This document shows, piece after piece, positions 38,602-48,370 of a DNA stretch of 64,000 nt (positions are counted from its first letter, which is position 1; every line of letters starts with the position of its first letter). The notes under the pieces were generated by a model. That model worked only from the letters and a program-made list of their open reading frames with translations, was not told the origin of the DNA and did not search any database. The position numbers and the translations under genes are program-made. This stretch comes from Mycobacterium sp. (GTDB lineage Bacteria > Actinomycetota > Actinomycetes > Mycobacteriales > Mycobacteriaceae): NCBI RefSeq assembly GCF_004298145.1, contig NZ_SCRH01000010.1:1-64000 (forward strand), read 5' to 3'.

Positions 38602-39375
38602 ATGGCCACCGTCGTCGCATTCCACGCCCACCCCGACGACGAGGTCGTGCTCACCGGTGGCACCCTCGCGTGGGCGGCCGCCGCCGGGCACCGCGTCGTG
38701 GTGGTCACGGCGACCGACGGGCGGGTCCATAACGACGACGGCAACCGTCTGGACGAATTGCTGTCAAGCGCAAGGATTCTCGGGGCACAGCGGGTTGAGT
38801 GCCTCGGCTACGCCGATAGCGGCTACGGTCCGCTGTTCTACCCGGATCCGCCCGGGCGCATTCGATTCGGGCGGGCGGATCTCGACGAGGCGGCGGGGCG
38901 GCTGGCCACCATCCTTCGCGACGAGGACGCCGATCTGCTGCTCAGCTACCAGCCCAACGGCGGCTACGGCCACCGCGATCATGTGCGGGTGCATCACGTC
39001 GGCAAGCGGGCCGCCGAACTCGCCGCGATCCCCCGGGTTCTCGAGGTGACGATGCCGCGCGAAATGCTGCTTCGCGTCAGCGATCTCGCGCATCTGTTGC
39101 ACATTCCCGGACCCTACGAACGCGACATCGTCCGCGGCGTGTACGCCCCCCGCGCGACAATCACGCACCGGGTCAACGTCTTTCGCTTCGCCCGCCAGAA
39201 GCGAGACGCTTTCGCCGCCCACCGTTCTCAGATCGGCCGTTCCGGTCTGGCCGCCCACGTGTTCCGGCTACTGGTGCGATTGCCGCCCCAGGTGTTCGGC
39301 GCGCTGTTCAGCCACGAGTGGTTCGTGGACCCGACGTTGCCCACGGGGACGCTGCACCGCGGTATCTTCGAGTGA
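38602..39375 (+). CDS. PIG-L/LmbE-family zinc deacetylase
   Basis: 257 residues. The zinc motif AHPDDE (residues 8-13) and the later HRDHVRVHHVG segment match N-acetylglucosaminyl deacetylases such as MshB and Mca. The second half (from about 165) differs from MshB, so the substrate is unknown; MshB itself is usually elsewhere in mycobacterial genomes. A lone plus-strand gene between OsmC and fpg; not in the M. tuberculosis order at this site. Confidence 0.88.
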   Translation: MATVVAFHAHPDDEVVLTGGTLAWAAAAGHRVVVVTATDGRVHNDDGNRLDELLSSARILGAQRVECLGYADSGYGPLFYPDPPGRIRFGRADLDEAAGRLATILRDEDADLLLSYQPNGGYGHRDHVRVHHVGKRAAELAAIPRVLEVTMPREMLLRVSDLAHLLHIPGPYERDIVRGVYAPRATITHRVNVFRFARQKRDAFAAHRSQIGRSGLAAHVFRLLVRLPPQVFGALFSHEWFVDPTLPTGTLHRGIFE

Positions 39376-39396
39376 TCCAGCGCCGCCGAAGGCCAC

Positions 39397-40245
39397 TCAA
39401 CGTCGCGGGCGCGGTTGGCATTTCGGGCAATAGAACGACGAGCGGTTCATGAATTTCTCCCTGCGCATCACCGCGCCGCAACGGCGGCAGCTTTCGCCTT
39501 CCCGACCGTAGGCGTCCAGTGATCGGTCGAAGTATCCGGATTCGCCGTTGACGTTGACGTACAGCGAATCAAACGAGGTCCCGCCTTTGGCCAGCGCATC
39601 ACGCATTACGTCGGCGGCCGCGTCCAGGACGGCGGCCAACTGCTTGCGACTCAGCGTGGCGGCGATCCGCGCCCCGTGCACCTTGGCCCGCCACAGCGCC
39701 TCATCGGCGTAGATGTTGCCGATGCCCGACACCACCTGCTGATCGAGCAGCTGCCGTTTGACTTCGGAGTGCTTGCGCCGCAACACTTTCACGACCGCAT
39801 CGGCGTCGAACCGGGGGTCCAGCGGGTCGCGCGCCAGGTGTGCGACGGGCTCGGGCACCACGCTGCCGTCCACCTCGACCAGGTCGGCGAGCATCCACCC
39901 GCCGAAGGTGCGCTGGTCGGCGAAGCTCAGCACGGTCCCGTCGTCGAGCAGTGCGGAGATCCGGACGTGGTCGGCGCGCGGCACCACGCCGAGCAGCATC
40001 TGCCCGCTCATACCGAGGTGGACGACCAGCGCCGCGTCGCTTTCGAGCAGCAGCCACAGGTACTTACCGCGCCGGTCGGTGCCGGTGATCCGCTCATTCA
40101 GCAGCCGGGCGGTAAGGTCCGCGGGCCCCGCTTCGTGGCGGCGCACCGCCCGCGGGTGATGCACCCGGATGGCGGTGATCGTCTTGCCCACGACATGGGC
40201 GTGTAAGCCGCGGCGCACCACCTCGACTTCGGGCAGTTCGGGCAT
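39397..40245 (-). CDS. mutM: Formamidopyrimidine-DNA glycosylase
   Basis: 282 residues. The N-terminal [13 protein letters not shown] carries the catalytic proline and glutamate; the H2TH region [15 protein letters not shown] and the C-terminal zinc finger CRRCG...CPKCQ are intact. Removes 8-oxoguanine and nicks the DNA. Follows rnc by 15 bases; same operon. Confidence 0.97.
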   Translation of the reverse strand: MPELPEVEVVRRGLHAHVVGKTITAIRVHHPRAVRRHEAGPADLTARLLNERITGTDRRGKYLWLLLESDAALVVHLGMSGQMLLGVVPRADHVRISALLDDGTVLSFADQRTFGGWMLADLVEVDGSVVPEPVAHLARDPLDPRFDADAVVKVLRRKHSEVKRQLLDQQVVSGIGNIYADEALWRAKVHGARIAATLSRKQLAAVLDAAADVMRDALAKGGTSFDSLYVNVNGESGYFDRSLDAYGREGESCRRCGAVMRREKFMNRSSFYCPKCQPRPRR

Positions 40246-40260
40246 CTAGACGGGCACCAT

Positions 40261-40974
40261 CTAAACGGACGTCGTCCCCGCGGTGTCCAGCGCCTCCAGC
40301 GCTTTCCAGGTCGCCGCCGCCGCCTTCTGCTCGGCTTCCTTCTTGGAGCGGCCCACCCCCGAGCCGTATTCGGTGTCCGCCACCACGACCACCGCGGTGA
40401 ATTCCTTGTCGTGGTCCGGCCCGGTGGAGGTGACCACGTAGGACGGCGCACCCATGCTGCGGGCCGCGGTCAGCTCCTGCAGGCTGGTCTTCCAGTCCAG
40501 TCCGGCCCCCAGCGTGGGTGCGGCATCCATCAGCGGGCCGAACAATCTCAGAATCGCCTCGCGCGCCACGTCGATCCCGTGCTCGAGGTAGATCGCACCC
40601 AGCAGCGATTCCATGCCGTCGGCCAAGATGCTCGACTTGTCCGCACCGCCGGTGTTCGCCTCCCCGCGCCCCAGCAACAGGTGCACCCCGAGGCCGCCGT
40701 CGCACAGCTTTCGCCCGACATCGGCCAACGCCTGGGTGTTGACGACGCTGGCCCGCAGCTTGGCCAGATCCCCCTCGCTACGGTCGGGGTGGCGGTGGTA
40801 GAGCTCATCGGTGATGGTCAGGCCCAGCACGGCGTCGCCCAGAAACTCCAGCCGTTCGTTGGTCGGCAGCCCGCCATGTTCGTAGGCGTAGCTGCGGTGC
40901 GTCAATGCCAAGGACAGCAGCTCGTCGGACAGCTCAACCCCCAGGGCGTCGAGCAGAGCCTGCCGTGAGGTCAC
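40261..40974 (-). CDS. rnc: Ribonuclease III
   Basis: 237 residues. RNase III signature [19 protein letters not shown] and a second acidic site in [15 protein letters not shown]; a double-strand RNA-binding domain at about 160-230 ([18 protein letters not shown]). Processes rRNA precursors. Start overlaps the stop of the DUF177 gene by four bases. Confidence 0.97.
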   Translation of the reverse strand: MTSRQALLDALGVELSDELLSLALTHRSYAYEHGGLPTNERLEFLGDAVLGLTITDELYHRHPDRSEGDLAKLRASVVNTQALADVGRKLCDGGLGVHLLLGRGEANTGGADKSSILADGMESLLGAIYLEHGIDVAREAILRLFGPLMDAAPTLGAGLDWKTSLQELTAARSMGAPSYVVTSTGPDHDKEFTAVVVVADTEYGSGVGRSKKEAEQKAAAATWKALEALDTAGTTSV

Positions 40975-41570
40975 CGCTCACCCCGCGACTCGTCCGCGTC
41001 GGGCGTGAAAATGCCCGCCAGCTTGGCCCACCGCGGGTCGATGCGGTCGTGGTGATGGCCGGGCTCGGCGGCCAGGGAAACTCCGCATGCGGGGCACAGC
41101 CCCGGACAGTCCGGCGTGCACACCGGCGAGAACGGAAGTTCCAGTCCCACGGCGTCGACGATGGACTGCTCGAGGTCGACGGCGTCGTCGACGATGTGGC
41201 CGACCTCGTCTTCCTCGGTAGTCGCCTCGGTGGTGCTGTCCGGGTAGGCGAACAGTTCGGTCAGCCGCACTTGCACCTGGCCGTCGAGCGGGGTCAGGCA
41301 GCGCGCACATTCGCCGGCGGTGGGCGCGGTCACCGTCCCGGTCACCAGCACGCCCTCGGACACCGACTGAACTTGTAGGTCCAACTCCAGGGGGGCGCCG
41401 GCCTCGATCGCGATCATGTCCAAGCCGATGCGCGCCGGACTGGGCACGGTTTTCCGCAGAGTCACCATCGCGCCGGGCCGCCGCCCGAGCCGGGTGATGT
41501 CGAACATCATCGGCCCGGACAGCCGTGGCGCGGCGCCGCGAGTCGACGAGGTGCTGTACTGGCGCGTCAT
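40971..41570 (-). CDS. DUF177/YceD family protein
   Basis: 199 residues from [12 protein letters not shown]; ten further codons upstream are open. Contains ECARCLTPL and a C-terminal [13 protein letters not shown] cluster that could bind zinc. YceD proteins are linked to 23S rRNA maturation, and the gene often precedes rpmF. Here no rpmF follows; it is coupled directly to rnc. Confidence 0.88.
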   Translation of the reverse strand: MTRQYSTSSTRGAAPRLSGPMMFDITRLGRRPGAMVTLRKTVPSPARIGLDMIAIEAGAPLELDLQVQSVSEGVLVTGTVTAPTAGECARCLTPLDGQVQVRLTELFAYPDSTTEATTEEDEVGHIVDDAVDLEQSIVDAVGLELPFSPVCTPDCPGLCPACGVSLAAEPGHHHDRIDPRWAKLAGIFTPDADESRGER

Positions 41571-41639
41571 ATCAGAAATCCTACGGCGCCGGCCGCACAA
41601 TTCCAGGGCGCGCCCGCCCGGTGAACGGGCCGCGAAACG

Positions 41640-42377
41640 CTAGCGGACCGCGTAGTCGTGCGTCCCGGCCGCCGTCCGCAGTTGGTGGCGGCCACGCCCC
41701 ACCGACCGAAGGGTGCCGTTGAGGAATTCCTCGAACTCGGCGAGCTTGTTGTCGACGTAGATGTCGCATTCGCCCCGCAGCCGGTCGGCCTCGGCGTGCG
41801 CCGAGTCGACGAGCCGGGTGGCCTCGGCGTTGGCCGCCTCCACCACGCTGTTCTGCGACACCAGGCGCTGCTGTTCTTTGATGCCCTCCTGCACGGCCTT
41901 CTCGTAGGAGATGTTGCCGTTTTCGAGCAGCCGGTCGGCTTCGGCCTGGGCGCGACCGACGCTGGCCTCGTACTCGCGTTTGGCCGCGGTGGCGATGCGA
42001 ATCGACTCCTCGCGAGCCTCGCCGACCATCCGTTCGCTGTGCTGGCGCGCCTCGCCCACCATCCGGTCGGCCTGCGCCTTCGCGTCGGACAGCAGCCGGT
42101 CAGCCTCCGCCCGGGCGTGGTTGAGCATCGAGTCCGACTCGGTGGTCGCCGAGGAAACCATGGAGTCGGAGTGCGTCTTGGCGTCATGCAGCATGGAATC
42201 GCGCGCGTCCAGCACGTCCTGGGCGTCGTCCAGTTCGCCCGGAATTGCGTCCTTGATGTCGTCGATCAGCTCCAGCACGTCACCGCGGGGCACCACGCAG
42301 CCGGCCGTCATCGGGACGCCGCGGGCTTCTTCGACGATGGCGCTCAATTCATCCAGCGCTTCAAACACTCGATACAC
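41640..42377 (-). CDS. sepIVA: Septation protein SepIVA (DivIVA-like)
   Basis: 245 residues, almost wholly a predicted coiled coil with regular heptads (ARAEADRLLSDAKAQADRMV, ARQHSERMVGEAREESIRI). The N-terminal MYRVFEALDELSAIVEEARGVPM is the family's conserved head. SepIVA was described in M. smegmatis as essential for septation and envelope control; this is the Rv2927c homologue by position and sequence. Confidence 0.93.
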   Translation of the reverse strand: MYRVFEALDELSAIVEEARGVPMTAGCVVPRGDVLELIDDIKDAIPGELDDAQDVLDARDSMLHDAKTHSDSMVSSATTESDSMLNHARAEADRLLSDAKAQADRMVGEARQHSERMVGEAREESIRIATAAKREYEASVGRAQAEADRLLENGNISYEKAVQEGIKEQQRLVSQNSVVEAANAEATRLVDSAHAEADRLRGECDIYVDNKLAEFEEFLNGTLRSVGRGRHQLRTAAGTHDYAVR

Positions 42378-42810
42378 GGCCGTACCCTCCTGGCGTCTGC
42401 AAAACTGTTGTTACCAGTGTGCCTGGTGATGTCTCTGTGACAGCGGTGGCGACGCCGGTGTGTCGGGTATTTGCCCGTTCCCGGCACCTCAAACGCCCCG
42501 GCGCGCCGGTCCCGGCGTGGCCGTGATGAGTGAATTCCATGCGAAAGCGCCCGTTCACGCTGTTTTCGCGGCAGCGACGGCCGCGTGCGATCGTTCGTCC
42601 ATATTCGGCGCCGGGCCCCGCCGCTGCGGCGTTTGCCCAGGTGCGGGTTTTGCGTCGACGCGCCCGGGCCCGACTATTTGCCAGCGATTCTAGGCTGGGA
42701 GTAGTCGCCACACTATCGCGGCCCGCGCTACCATACCCCCTGGGGGTATACTCCGATACGTCGGAACGGACCCACCTCACGCCAGCGGCTCACCGCAGGA
42801 GGTCTCAGTG
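42378..42810. other. 433-bp divergent region between sepIVA and the permease
   Basis: Holds the sepIVA upstream region and, near the permease, the CsoR-class palindrome at 42733-42749 followed by GGAGG at 42798-42802. No gene seen. In M. tuberculosis this is the edge of the tesA-PDIM region. Confidence 0.6.
42733..42749. promoter_or_regulatory. CsoR/RcnR/CstR-class operator palindrome
   Basis: ATACCCCCTGGGGGTAT is a perfect 8+1+8 palindrome. It matches the A/T-flanked C-tract/G-tract operators bound by DUF156-family repressors (copper CsoR, nickel/cobalt RcnR, persulfide CstR). It lies 61 bases upstream of the permease ATG. No DUF156 regulator is encoded in the window. Confidence 0.75.
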
Positions 42811-43977
42811 ATGACGGTGCTATCGGCGGTCGGGCACGCCTTGACGCTTGCGGGGTCGATGACCTGGGAAATCCTGTGGGCGCTGATCGTGGGATTCGCC
42901 CTCTCGGCGGTGGTGCAGGCCGTCGTGCGGCGCTCGACGATCGTGGCCCTGATGGGTGACGATCGCCCGCGCACCCTGGCGGTATCCGCCGGGTTGGGCG
43001 CGGCATCGTCGTCGTGCTCGTACGCCGCGGTGGCGTTGGCGCGATCGCTGTTCCGCAAGGGCGCCGACTTCACCGCCGCGATGGCGTTCGAGATCGGTTC
43101 CACCAACCTCGTGGTGGAGTTGGGCATCATCCTGGCGCTGCTGATGGGCTGGCAGTTCACCGCCGCGGAGTTCGTCGGCGGCCCCTTGATGATCGTCGTG
43201 CTCGCCGTTTTGTTCCGGCTGTTCGTGCGTTCGCGACTCGTCGACACCGCCCGCAAGCAGGCCGAGCGCGGAATCGCCGGGTCGATGGAAGGCCATGCCG
43301 CCATGGACATGTCGATCAAAGGGGATGGCTCGTTCTGGCGACGGCTCTTCTCCCCGGCGGGTTTCACCTCGGTCTCGCACGTGTTCGTGATGGAGTGGCT
43401 GGCGATCCTGCGCGACCTCATCCTGGGCTTGCTGATCGCGGGTGCCGTCGCGGCCTGGGTGCCCGAAAAGTTCTGGCAGAGTTTCTTTTTGGTGGACCAT
43501 CCGGTGTGGTCGGCGCTGTGGGGTCCGATCGTGGGCCCGGTCGTGGCGATCGCGTCCTTCGTGTGCTCGATCGGCAATGTCCCGCTGGCCGCGGTGTTGT
43601 GGAACGGGGGCATCAGCTTCGGCGGCGTCATCGCGTTCATCTACGCCGACCTGTTGATCCTTCCGATCCTGAACATCTACCGCAAGTATTACGGCGCCAG
43701 AATGATGCTGACATTGCTGGGCACCTTCTACGCCGCGATGGTCGCCACCGGATACCTGGTCGAATTAATCTTCGGCACAACCAATCTCATCCCCACCCAG
43801 CGCAACGCGACCGTGCTGGAGGCGTCGATCAGGTGGAACTACACGACCTGGCTCAACATCGCCTTCCTGGCGCTCGCTGCCCTGCTGATCGTCCGGTTCG
43901 TCACCTCCGGGGGCCTACCGATGCTGCGCATGATGGGCGGCTCCCCCGACACCGAGGAGCCCGCGCATCGCCACTGA
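42811..43977 (+). CDS. YraQ/DUF318-type permease (Rv2963-like)
   Basis: 388 residues from the ATG eight bases after AGGAGG; a GTG just before it is in frame. About eight membrane helices. Two conserved Cys motifs in membrane segments, ASSSCSYAAVALARS (near 70) and VCSIGNVPLAAVLWNGG (near 252), are typical of this permease family. Substrate not established; some relatives are linked to metal or sulfur compounds. The upstream CsoR-class operator supports such a role. The C-terminus is short and hydrophilic. Confidence 0.85.
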   Translation: MTVLSAVGHALTLAGSMTWEILWALIVGFALSAVVQAVVRRSTIVALMGDDRPRTLAVSAGLGAASSSCSYAAVALARSLFRKGADFTAAMAFEIGSTNLVVELGIILALLMGWQFTAAEFVGGPLMIVVLAVLFRLFVRSRLVDTARKQAERGIAGSMEGHAAMDMSIKGDGSFWRRLFSPAGFTSVSHVFVMEWLAILRDLILGLLIAGAVAAWVPEKFWQSFFLVDHPVWSALWGPIVGPVVAIASFVCSIGNVPLAAVLWNGGISFGGVIAFIYADLLILPILNIYRKYYGARMMLTLLGTFYAAMVATGYLVELIFGTTNLIPTQRNATVLEASIRWNYTTWLNIAFLALAALLIVRFVTSGGLPMLRMMGGSPDTEEPAHRH

Positions 43978-43983
43978 CGCGCC

Positions 43984-45693
43984 TCAGGTTTGCGGCAACC
44001 GCACGTCGAGCACCGTGCACCGGCCTTCGTCGGCCTCCGCGAGCGCCCATCCGATGGCCTCACGCATCTCGGCCGCCGTGGTCACGCCGCGTCCGCTGCC
44101 TCCGCAGGCCCGCGCAAGGGCGGCGTAGTCGGTGTCGGGCGTGAGCCGCGTCTCGGGAAAATCGTTCTCCCGCACCGATATTCCATCCCGATACAACTCC
44201 ACCACGGGCAGCTTGGAGGCCAGATAGGAGTGATTGTTCAAAACCACCGTCACGAAGGGCGCCCCATGGCGATGCGCCGACCACAAGGCGGCGGTGGGCA
44301 CGCCGAAGTTGAACGAACCGTCACCGCATATCGCGACGACGGGCGCCTCCGGCCGGGCGAGTTTGACCCCGAAGGCGCCTCCGAGCGCCCAGCCCAATGC
44401 CGGTGCGCCCGTGTCGAAGAAATACCCCGGTGGCCGCTGAATCTGTCGGGCAACGGCGGGCCGATTGGTCACGGCCTCCTGGACGACCACCGCGTTTTCC
44501 GGCAGCGCGCCGCCCAGCGCGGCCAGCATCGCGTCGGGTGCGTCCGCCGGGCGATCGGATGCGGCCCGGCGGCTCGCATCCCGGCGGCGTTGCGCGACAT
44601 CGGATTCGGCCGTCTGCCGGCGGGCACTCCACTTCTCGCGTAGCTTGTCGGTGGCCAGCCGCAGCAGGGTCTGCTCGAGCAGCAACAACGTCACCCGGGT
44701 GTCGGCGGTCAACGCGATCTCGACCGGGTAGGACCACAGCGGCATGCTCGCCTTGACCGGGTCCGCGTCGATCTGCACCACGCGCGCATCGGCGGGCGGG
44801 GCCAACTGCGCGGGCACCCAGGGCACTTCGCAGTCCAGCAGCAGCACGGTGTCGGCGGTTTCCAGCGGGGTCGCGTCGCCCACCATGTGCAGCGGGTGCC
44901 CGAGCGGCAGGTTGGCGCGGTCGCCCTGATCGATCACCGGCGCACCGAGCAATTCGGCGATGCGGGCCAGCACGGTCGCGGCCCCCGGTTCCGCGGCGGT
45001 CCTGGAGGTGACGATGACGACCCGCTGCCCGGCGACCAGGATGCCCGCCAACCGCCCCAGCGCCCCCGGGTCCGGGCCCGGCGGTATCGCCGGGGGCAGC
45101 CGCCGCGGCAACGCACGGCTGCCGGGCTCCATCAAGGCTTCGCGCGGCAGCATGACGTAGGCGGGCCCGGACGGGCTCGATTGCGCGACCTGGAATGCCC
45201 GCCGGACGATCGGGGCCAGCTCACGGCCGCGCGGAACCTCCATGTGCCATTTGGCGTAGTTGCGCACCACCGCCGGCTGGTCGAGTTGCTCCTGCTGCCA
45301 ATGAATGTAGGTGTCACGGTGGCCGCGCACCTCCGGCGCCGAGCTGTAGGGGGTGCGCCCGGCGAACACCACCACCGGAGTCCCGTTGCGCTGCGCGTTG
45401 TGTAGCTGACAACCCAGGTTCAGCGTCCCGGCATCGACGTGCACCATGACCGCCTGCGGTCGGCCGCTGGCCATGTGATGGCCGATGGCCGCCGCCAATG
45501 CGATGCTCTCGTGGACACACAACACCGCCCGCGGGCTCGGCGTGCCGGCCGCGCGCGCGGCCGCCAACGCTTCCTGGATCGGAGCGGAATCCGTTCCGGG
45601 ATTGATGAAGAAGTGCGCGACTCCCTCGTCGGCGAGCAGGGCGATCAGATCGGTCGCGGCCTCGGGGACGTCGAAGAGATTCTCTACCGTCAT
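43984..45693 (-). CDS. ThDP-dependent enzyme (acetolactate synthase/benzoylformate decarboxylase family)
   Basis: 569 residues in three domains: PYR (about 1-175, catalytic Glu in CVHESIALAAAIGH), central (about 200-335) and PP (about 375-565), with the ThDP motif GDGSFNFGVPTAALW...VLNN. No FAD-binding signature is obvious. Substrate unknown; relatives decarboxylate 2-oxoacids. Convergent with the permease (6 bases apart). Confidence 0.88.
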   Translation of the reverse strand: MTVENLFDVPEAATDLIALLADEGVAHFFINPGTDSAPIQEALAAARAAGTPSPRAVLCVHESIALAAAIGHHMASGRPQAVMVHVDAGTLNLGCQLHNAQRNGTPVVVFAGRTPYSSAPEVRGHRDTYIHWQQEQLDQPAVVRNYAKWHMEVPRGRELAPIVRRAFQVAQSSPSGPAYVMLPREALMEPGSRALPRRLPPAIPPGPDPGALGRLAGILVAGQRVVIVTSRTAAEPGAATVLARIAELLGAPVIDQGDRANLPLGHPLHMVGDATPLETADTVLLLDCEVPWVPAQLAPPADARVVQIDADPVKASMPLWSYPVEIALTADTRVTLLLLEQTLLRLATDKLREKWSARRQTAESDVAQRRRDASRRAASDRPADAPDAMLAALGGALPENAVVVQEAVTNRPAVARQIQRPPGYFFDTGAPALGWALGGAFGVKLARPEAPVVAICGDGSFNFGVPTAALWSAHRHGAPFVTVVLNNHSYLASKLPVVELYRDGISVRENDFPETRLTPDTDYAALARACGGSGRGVTTAAEMREAIGWALAEADEGRCTVLDVRLPQT

Positions 45694-45804
45694 GGCTGCC
45701 GTTCTCCTATCGACGTAGGCGACCCCGCGAACCCCCCCTTTTCGAATCAGATCTTCAAGATACGTTCCGCGCCGGCGTAGGTGATGTATTCCGGTCGACC
45801 GGGC

Positions 45805-46290
45805 TCAACGTGGCCGGCTGTAACGCTTTTCGCGCAAGCGGCGGTTGACCGGTTCGGGCAGTAGCTCCGACACGTCACCGCCGAACATCGCGACCTCTTT
45901 GGCCAACGACGACGACACGAACGAATACCGGGGCGCGGTCGCGACGAAAAAGGTGTCGACCCCGGCGACGTGCTTGTTCATCTGGGCCATCTGCAGCTCG
46001 TATTCGAAGTCGGTGCCGGTGCGCAACCCCTTCACGATGGCGGTCATCCCCCGCGACCGGACGAAGTCGACGACCAGACCTTGTCCGGCCTCCACCCGCA
46101 GATTGGGCAGATGCGTCGTCGATTCGTTGATCATCGCGATCCGCTCGTCGAGGTCGAACATGCCCTTCTTGGCGGGATTGGTCAGGATCGCCACCACCAC
46201 CTGATCGAACTGAGCCGACGCGCGCTCGAAAACGTCGATGTGGCCCAACGTCACCGGATCAAACGAGCCCGGGCATACCGCGCCACTCAT
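45805..46290 (-). CDS. coaD: Phosphopantetheine adenylyltransferase
   Basis: 161 residues from [19 protein letters not shown]. The nucleotidyltransferase (T/H)xGH motif is [22 protein letters not shown] closes the active site. Makes dephospho-CoA. The open frame continues far upstream into rsmD, but the ATG at 46290 is the family start. In the rsmD-coaD order; M. tuberculosis purU is not present next to it. Confidence 0.97.
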   Translation of the reverse strand: MSGAVCPGSFDPVTLGHIDVFERASAQFDQVVVAILTNPAKKGMFDLDERIAMINESTTHLPNLRVEAGQGLVVDFVRSRGMTAIVKGLRTGTDFEYELQMAQMNKHVAGVDTFFVATAPRYSFVSSSLAKEVAMFGGDVSELLPEPVNRRLREKRYSRPR

Positions 46291-46313
46291 AGCCGATGAC
46301 GGTACACGTCCAC

Positions 46314-46868
46314 TCACAGCCGCTCGGCCAGCTCCAAACGGGTGTCGCCGTAAACCCGTTGGGGCCACACGGACCAGCCGGCCGGCCAGGTGAGCGGCGC
46401 ACCGCCGGCCGCACGCTCCACCACCGCAACGCCGCCCTCGCGCACCCAGCCATGTGCGGTCAACGCCGCCAGTACGGCTTCGACCTCGGCGGCCCCGACG
46501 TCGTAGGGCGGATCGGCCAGGACAAGATCCACGGCAGACGCGGTCCCGGCCGCCAGCACGGCCGCCACCGCTCCCCGGCGCAGCGTCGCACCGCTCAGGG
46601 CCAGGGTGTCGATATTGCGCGCGATGACGGACGCGGTGCGCGGGTCGGACTCCACGAAGAGCGCGGTGGCGGCCCCACGGGAGAGCGCCTCGAGTCCCAG
46701 GGCGCCCGAACCCGCGTACAGGTCCAGCACCGCGAGGCCGCTCAGCTCGCGGCGCGCGGTCAGGATGTTGAACAGCGACTCGCGGACGCGGTCGGTGGTG
46801 GGCCGGGTGCCTCGGGGCGGGACCGCGATGCGCCGGCCCCCGGCCACGCCGCCGATGATCCGGGTCAC
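46314..46868 (-). CDS. rsmD: 16S rRNA (guanine966-N2)-methyltransferase
   Basis: 184 residues. SAM-binding [18 protein letters not shown] and catalytic DPPY in VLADPPYDV. Methylates G966 of 16S rRNA. 23-bp gap to coaD. In M. tuberculosis pca separates rsmD from the VKOR gene; here only 10 bases do. Confidence 0.96.
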   Translation of the reverse strand: MTRIIGGVAGGRRIAVPPRGTRPTTDRVRESLFNILTARRELSGLAVLDLYAGSGALGLEALSRGAATALFVESDPRTASVIARNIDTLALSGATLRRGAVAAVLAAGTASAVDLVLADPPYDVGAAEVEAVLAALTAHGWVREGGVAVVERAAGGAPLTWPAGWSVWPQRVYGDTRLELAERL

Positions 46869-46878
46869 GTGCCAATAC

Positions 46879-47511
46879 CTACAGCAGCGTCGACCAATAG
46901 TCCCAGAACCGCACCACGCACAGGAGAAACACCGCGGTGAACCACAGCGCGGCGATCGACCACCGCCATTCGTGGACCACCCACGCCAGACCGGATCGCC
47001 GGTCCCGCAGGGCCGGGCGATACGCGATCGAGGCGACCACCACCAGCAGCGACATGGTGACCGCCCACACCACCATGCAGTACGGGCACAGCGCGCCGAT
47101 GCGATACAGGCTCTGGAAGATCAACCAGTGCACGAACACCGCGCCGACCAGCACCCCGACTGTCAGTCCCACCCAATACCATTGGGGCAGAGTCACTTTC
47201 GTCAGCACCAGCAGCCCGGTGACGATCACCACGGTGAAGGCCACCAGACCGAGCAGCGGATTAGGGAATCCCAGCAGCGACGCCTGCGGCGTGATCATCA
47301 CCGAGCCGCACGACAGGATCGGGTTGATGTTGCAGGACGGCACATACGACGGGTCGAGCAGGATGTCGATCTTCTCGACCGTCAGCGCCATCGACGCAAC
47401 CAGGCCGATCACCCCGGCGATCAGCAGCCACCAGGCGCTGAGCGCCGGTACCCGGGCCGGGGTCAGATCCCCGCCGGGATCGGCGGATTCTGTCGACACC
47501 GCACCGGTCAC
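46879..47511 (-). CDS. Vitamin K epoxide reductase (VKOR) family protein
   Basis: 210 residues, about five membrane helices. It has the CxxC CPYCMVVW in the third or fourth helix and the loop cysteine pair in [11 protein letters not shown]. Bacterial VKOR reoxidises DsbA-type proteins using quinones. Its start overlaps the end of the DsbA-like gene (four bases), so the two act as a pair. Confidence 0.94.
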   Translation of the reverse strand: MTGAVSTESADPGGDLTPARVPALSAWWLLIAGVIGLVASMALTVEKIDILLDPSYVPSCNINPILSCGSVMITPQASLLGFPNPLLGLVAFTVVIVTGLLVLTKVTLPQWYWVGLTVGVLVGAVFVHWLIFQSLYRIGALCPYCMVVWAVTMSLLVVVASIAYRPALRDRRSGLAWVVHEWRWSIAALWFTAVFLLCVVRFWDYWSTLL

Positions 47512-48275
47512 ATGGCGGCCGGTGCGACCGCGCCGTCCAGGCCCGGGACGTTGCCCACGATCTCTTTGATCTTGCTGACCAGCGCATCGGGTGTCGACGG
47601 GTCGTAGTCCTCGCCGTTGATCTTGATGGTCGGTGTGGCTTTGATGTGCGCTGCGGCCGCTTCGCCGGTGACCTTGTCGAGGTACTTACCGCTGTTGATG
47701 CAGTCCGGCACCTTGCCCACGACGCCGGCCTGACGGGCGATTTCGATCAACCGCGCGTTGTCCGGGAAACTCTTGCCGGTTTCGCTGGGCTGAATGTCGG
47801 TGGTGAACAGCGCGGTGTGGAAACGGCGGAAGGCGTCGAGGGATTCGTCGGCGACGCAGTGGGCCGCGGCGCCGGCACGCGACGGATAGTTCTGGTTCCT
47901 CGAGCTGTCCAGGATCGACACCATGGAGTAGTCGGCCGCGATAGCCCCGACGTCGATGAGCCGAGACACCGTCGGCCCGAAGGTGCGCTCGAAGTTACCG
48001 CAGGCCGGGCACAGGAAGTCCTCGTAGAACGTCACGACGGCCTTGGGGTTGTCGCTGCCGGGCTGGGTGACAAGCTTGCTCGACGTCACCCGCACCGTGT
48101 CGCCCGCACCGGTGGCGGCGGCCTTCTTGTGATGCGACGTCACGATGTAGAAGACGAGGGCGACCGCGAAGATCACAACGAACGCGGTACCGCCGATCTG
48201 GACGAGCCGGCCGGACTTACCGCCGGAGGCCGCCTTCATGTCGAATCGTGGGGGGCGTTTGGGTTTGTCGGCCAC
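47508..48275 (-). CDS. DsbA-like membrane-anchored thiol oxidase
   Basis: 255 residues. Cytoplasmic basic N-terminus, one membrane helix (about 26-46), then a thioredoxin/DsbA domain with CPAC (Cys89, Cys92) in DFLCPACGNFERTF and a cis-Pro-like region ATPTIKINGEDY. Introduces disulfides into exported proteins. Operon with VKOR. Corresponds to Rv2969c. Confidence 0.94.
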   Translation of the reverse strand: MADKPKRPPRFDMKAASGGKSGRLVQIGGTAFVVIFAVALVFYIVTSHHKKAAATGAGDTVRVTSSKLVTQPGSDNPKAVVTFYEDFLCPACGNFERTFGPTVSRLIDVGAIAADYSMVSILDSSRNQNYPSRAGAAAHCVADESLDAFRRFHTALFTTDIQPSETGKSFPDNARLIEIARQAGVVGKVPDCINSGKYLDKVTGEAAAAHIKATPTIKINGEDYDPSTPDALVSKIKEIVGNVPGLDGAVAPAAM

Positions 48276-48370
48276 AGGTTCCCTGATCTTTCGGTACTCG
48301 AGTTGTCGGTCTGGCGACCAAGCGGTCGGACAAGGCGCCTCTAGGTTACCGGCGCCGGCCGCTCAACGAT

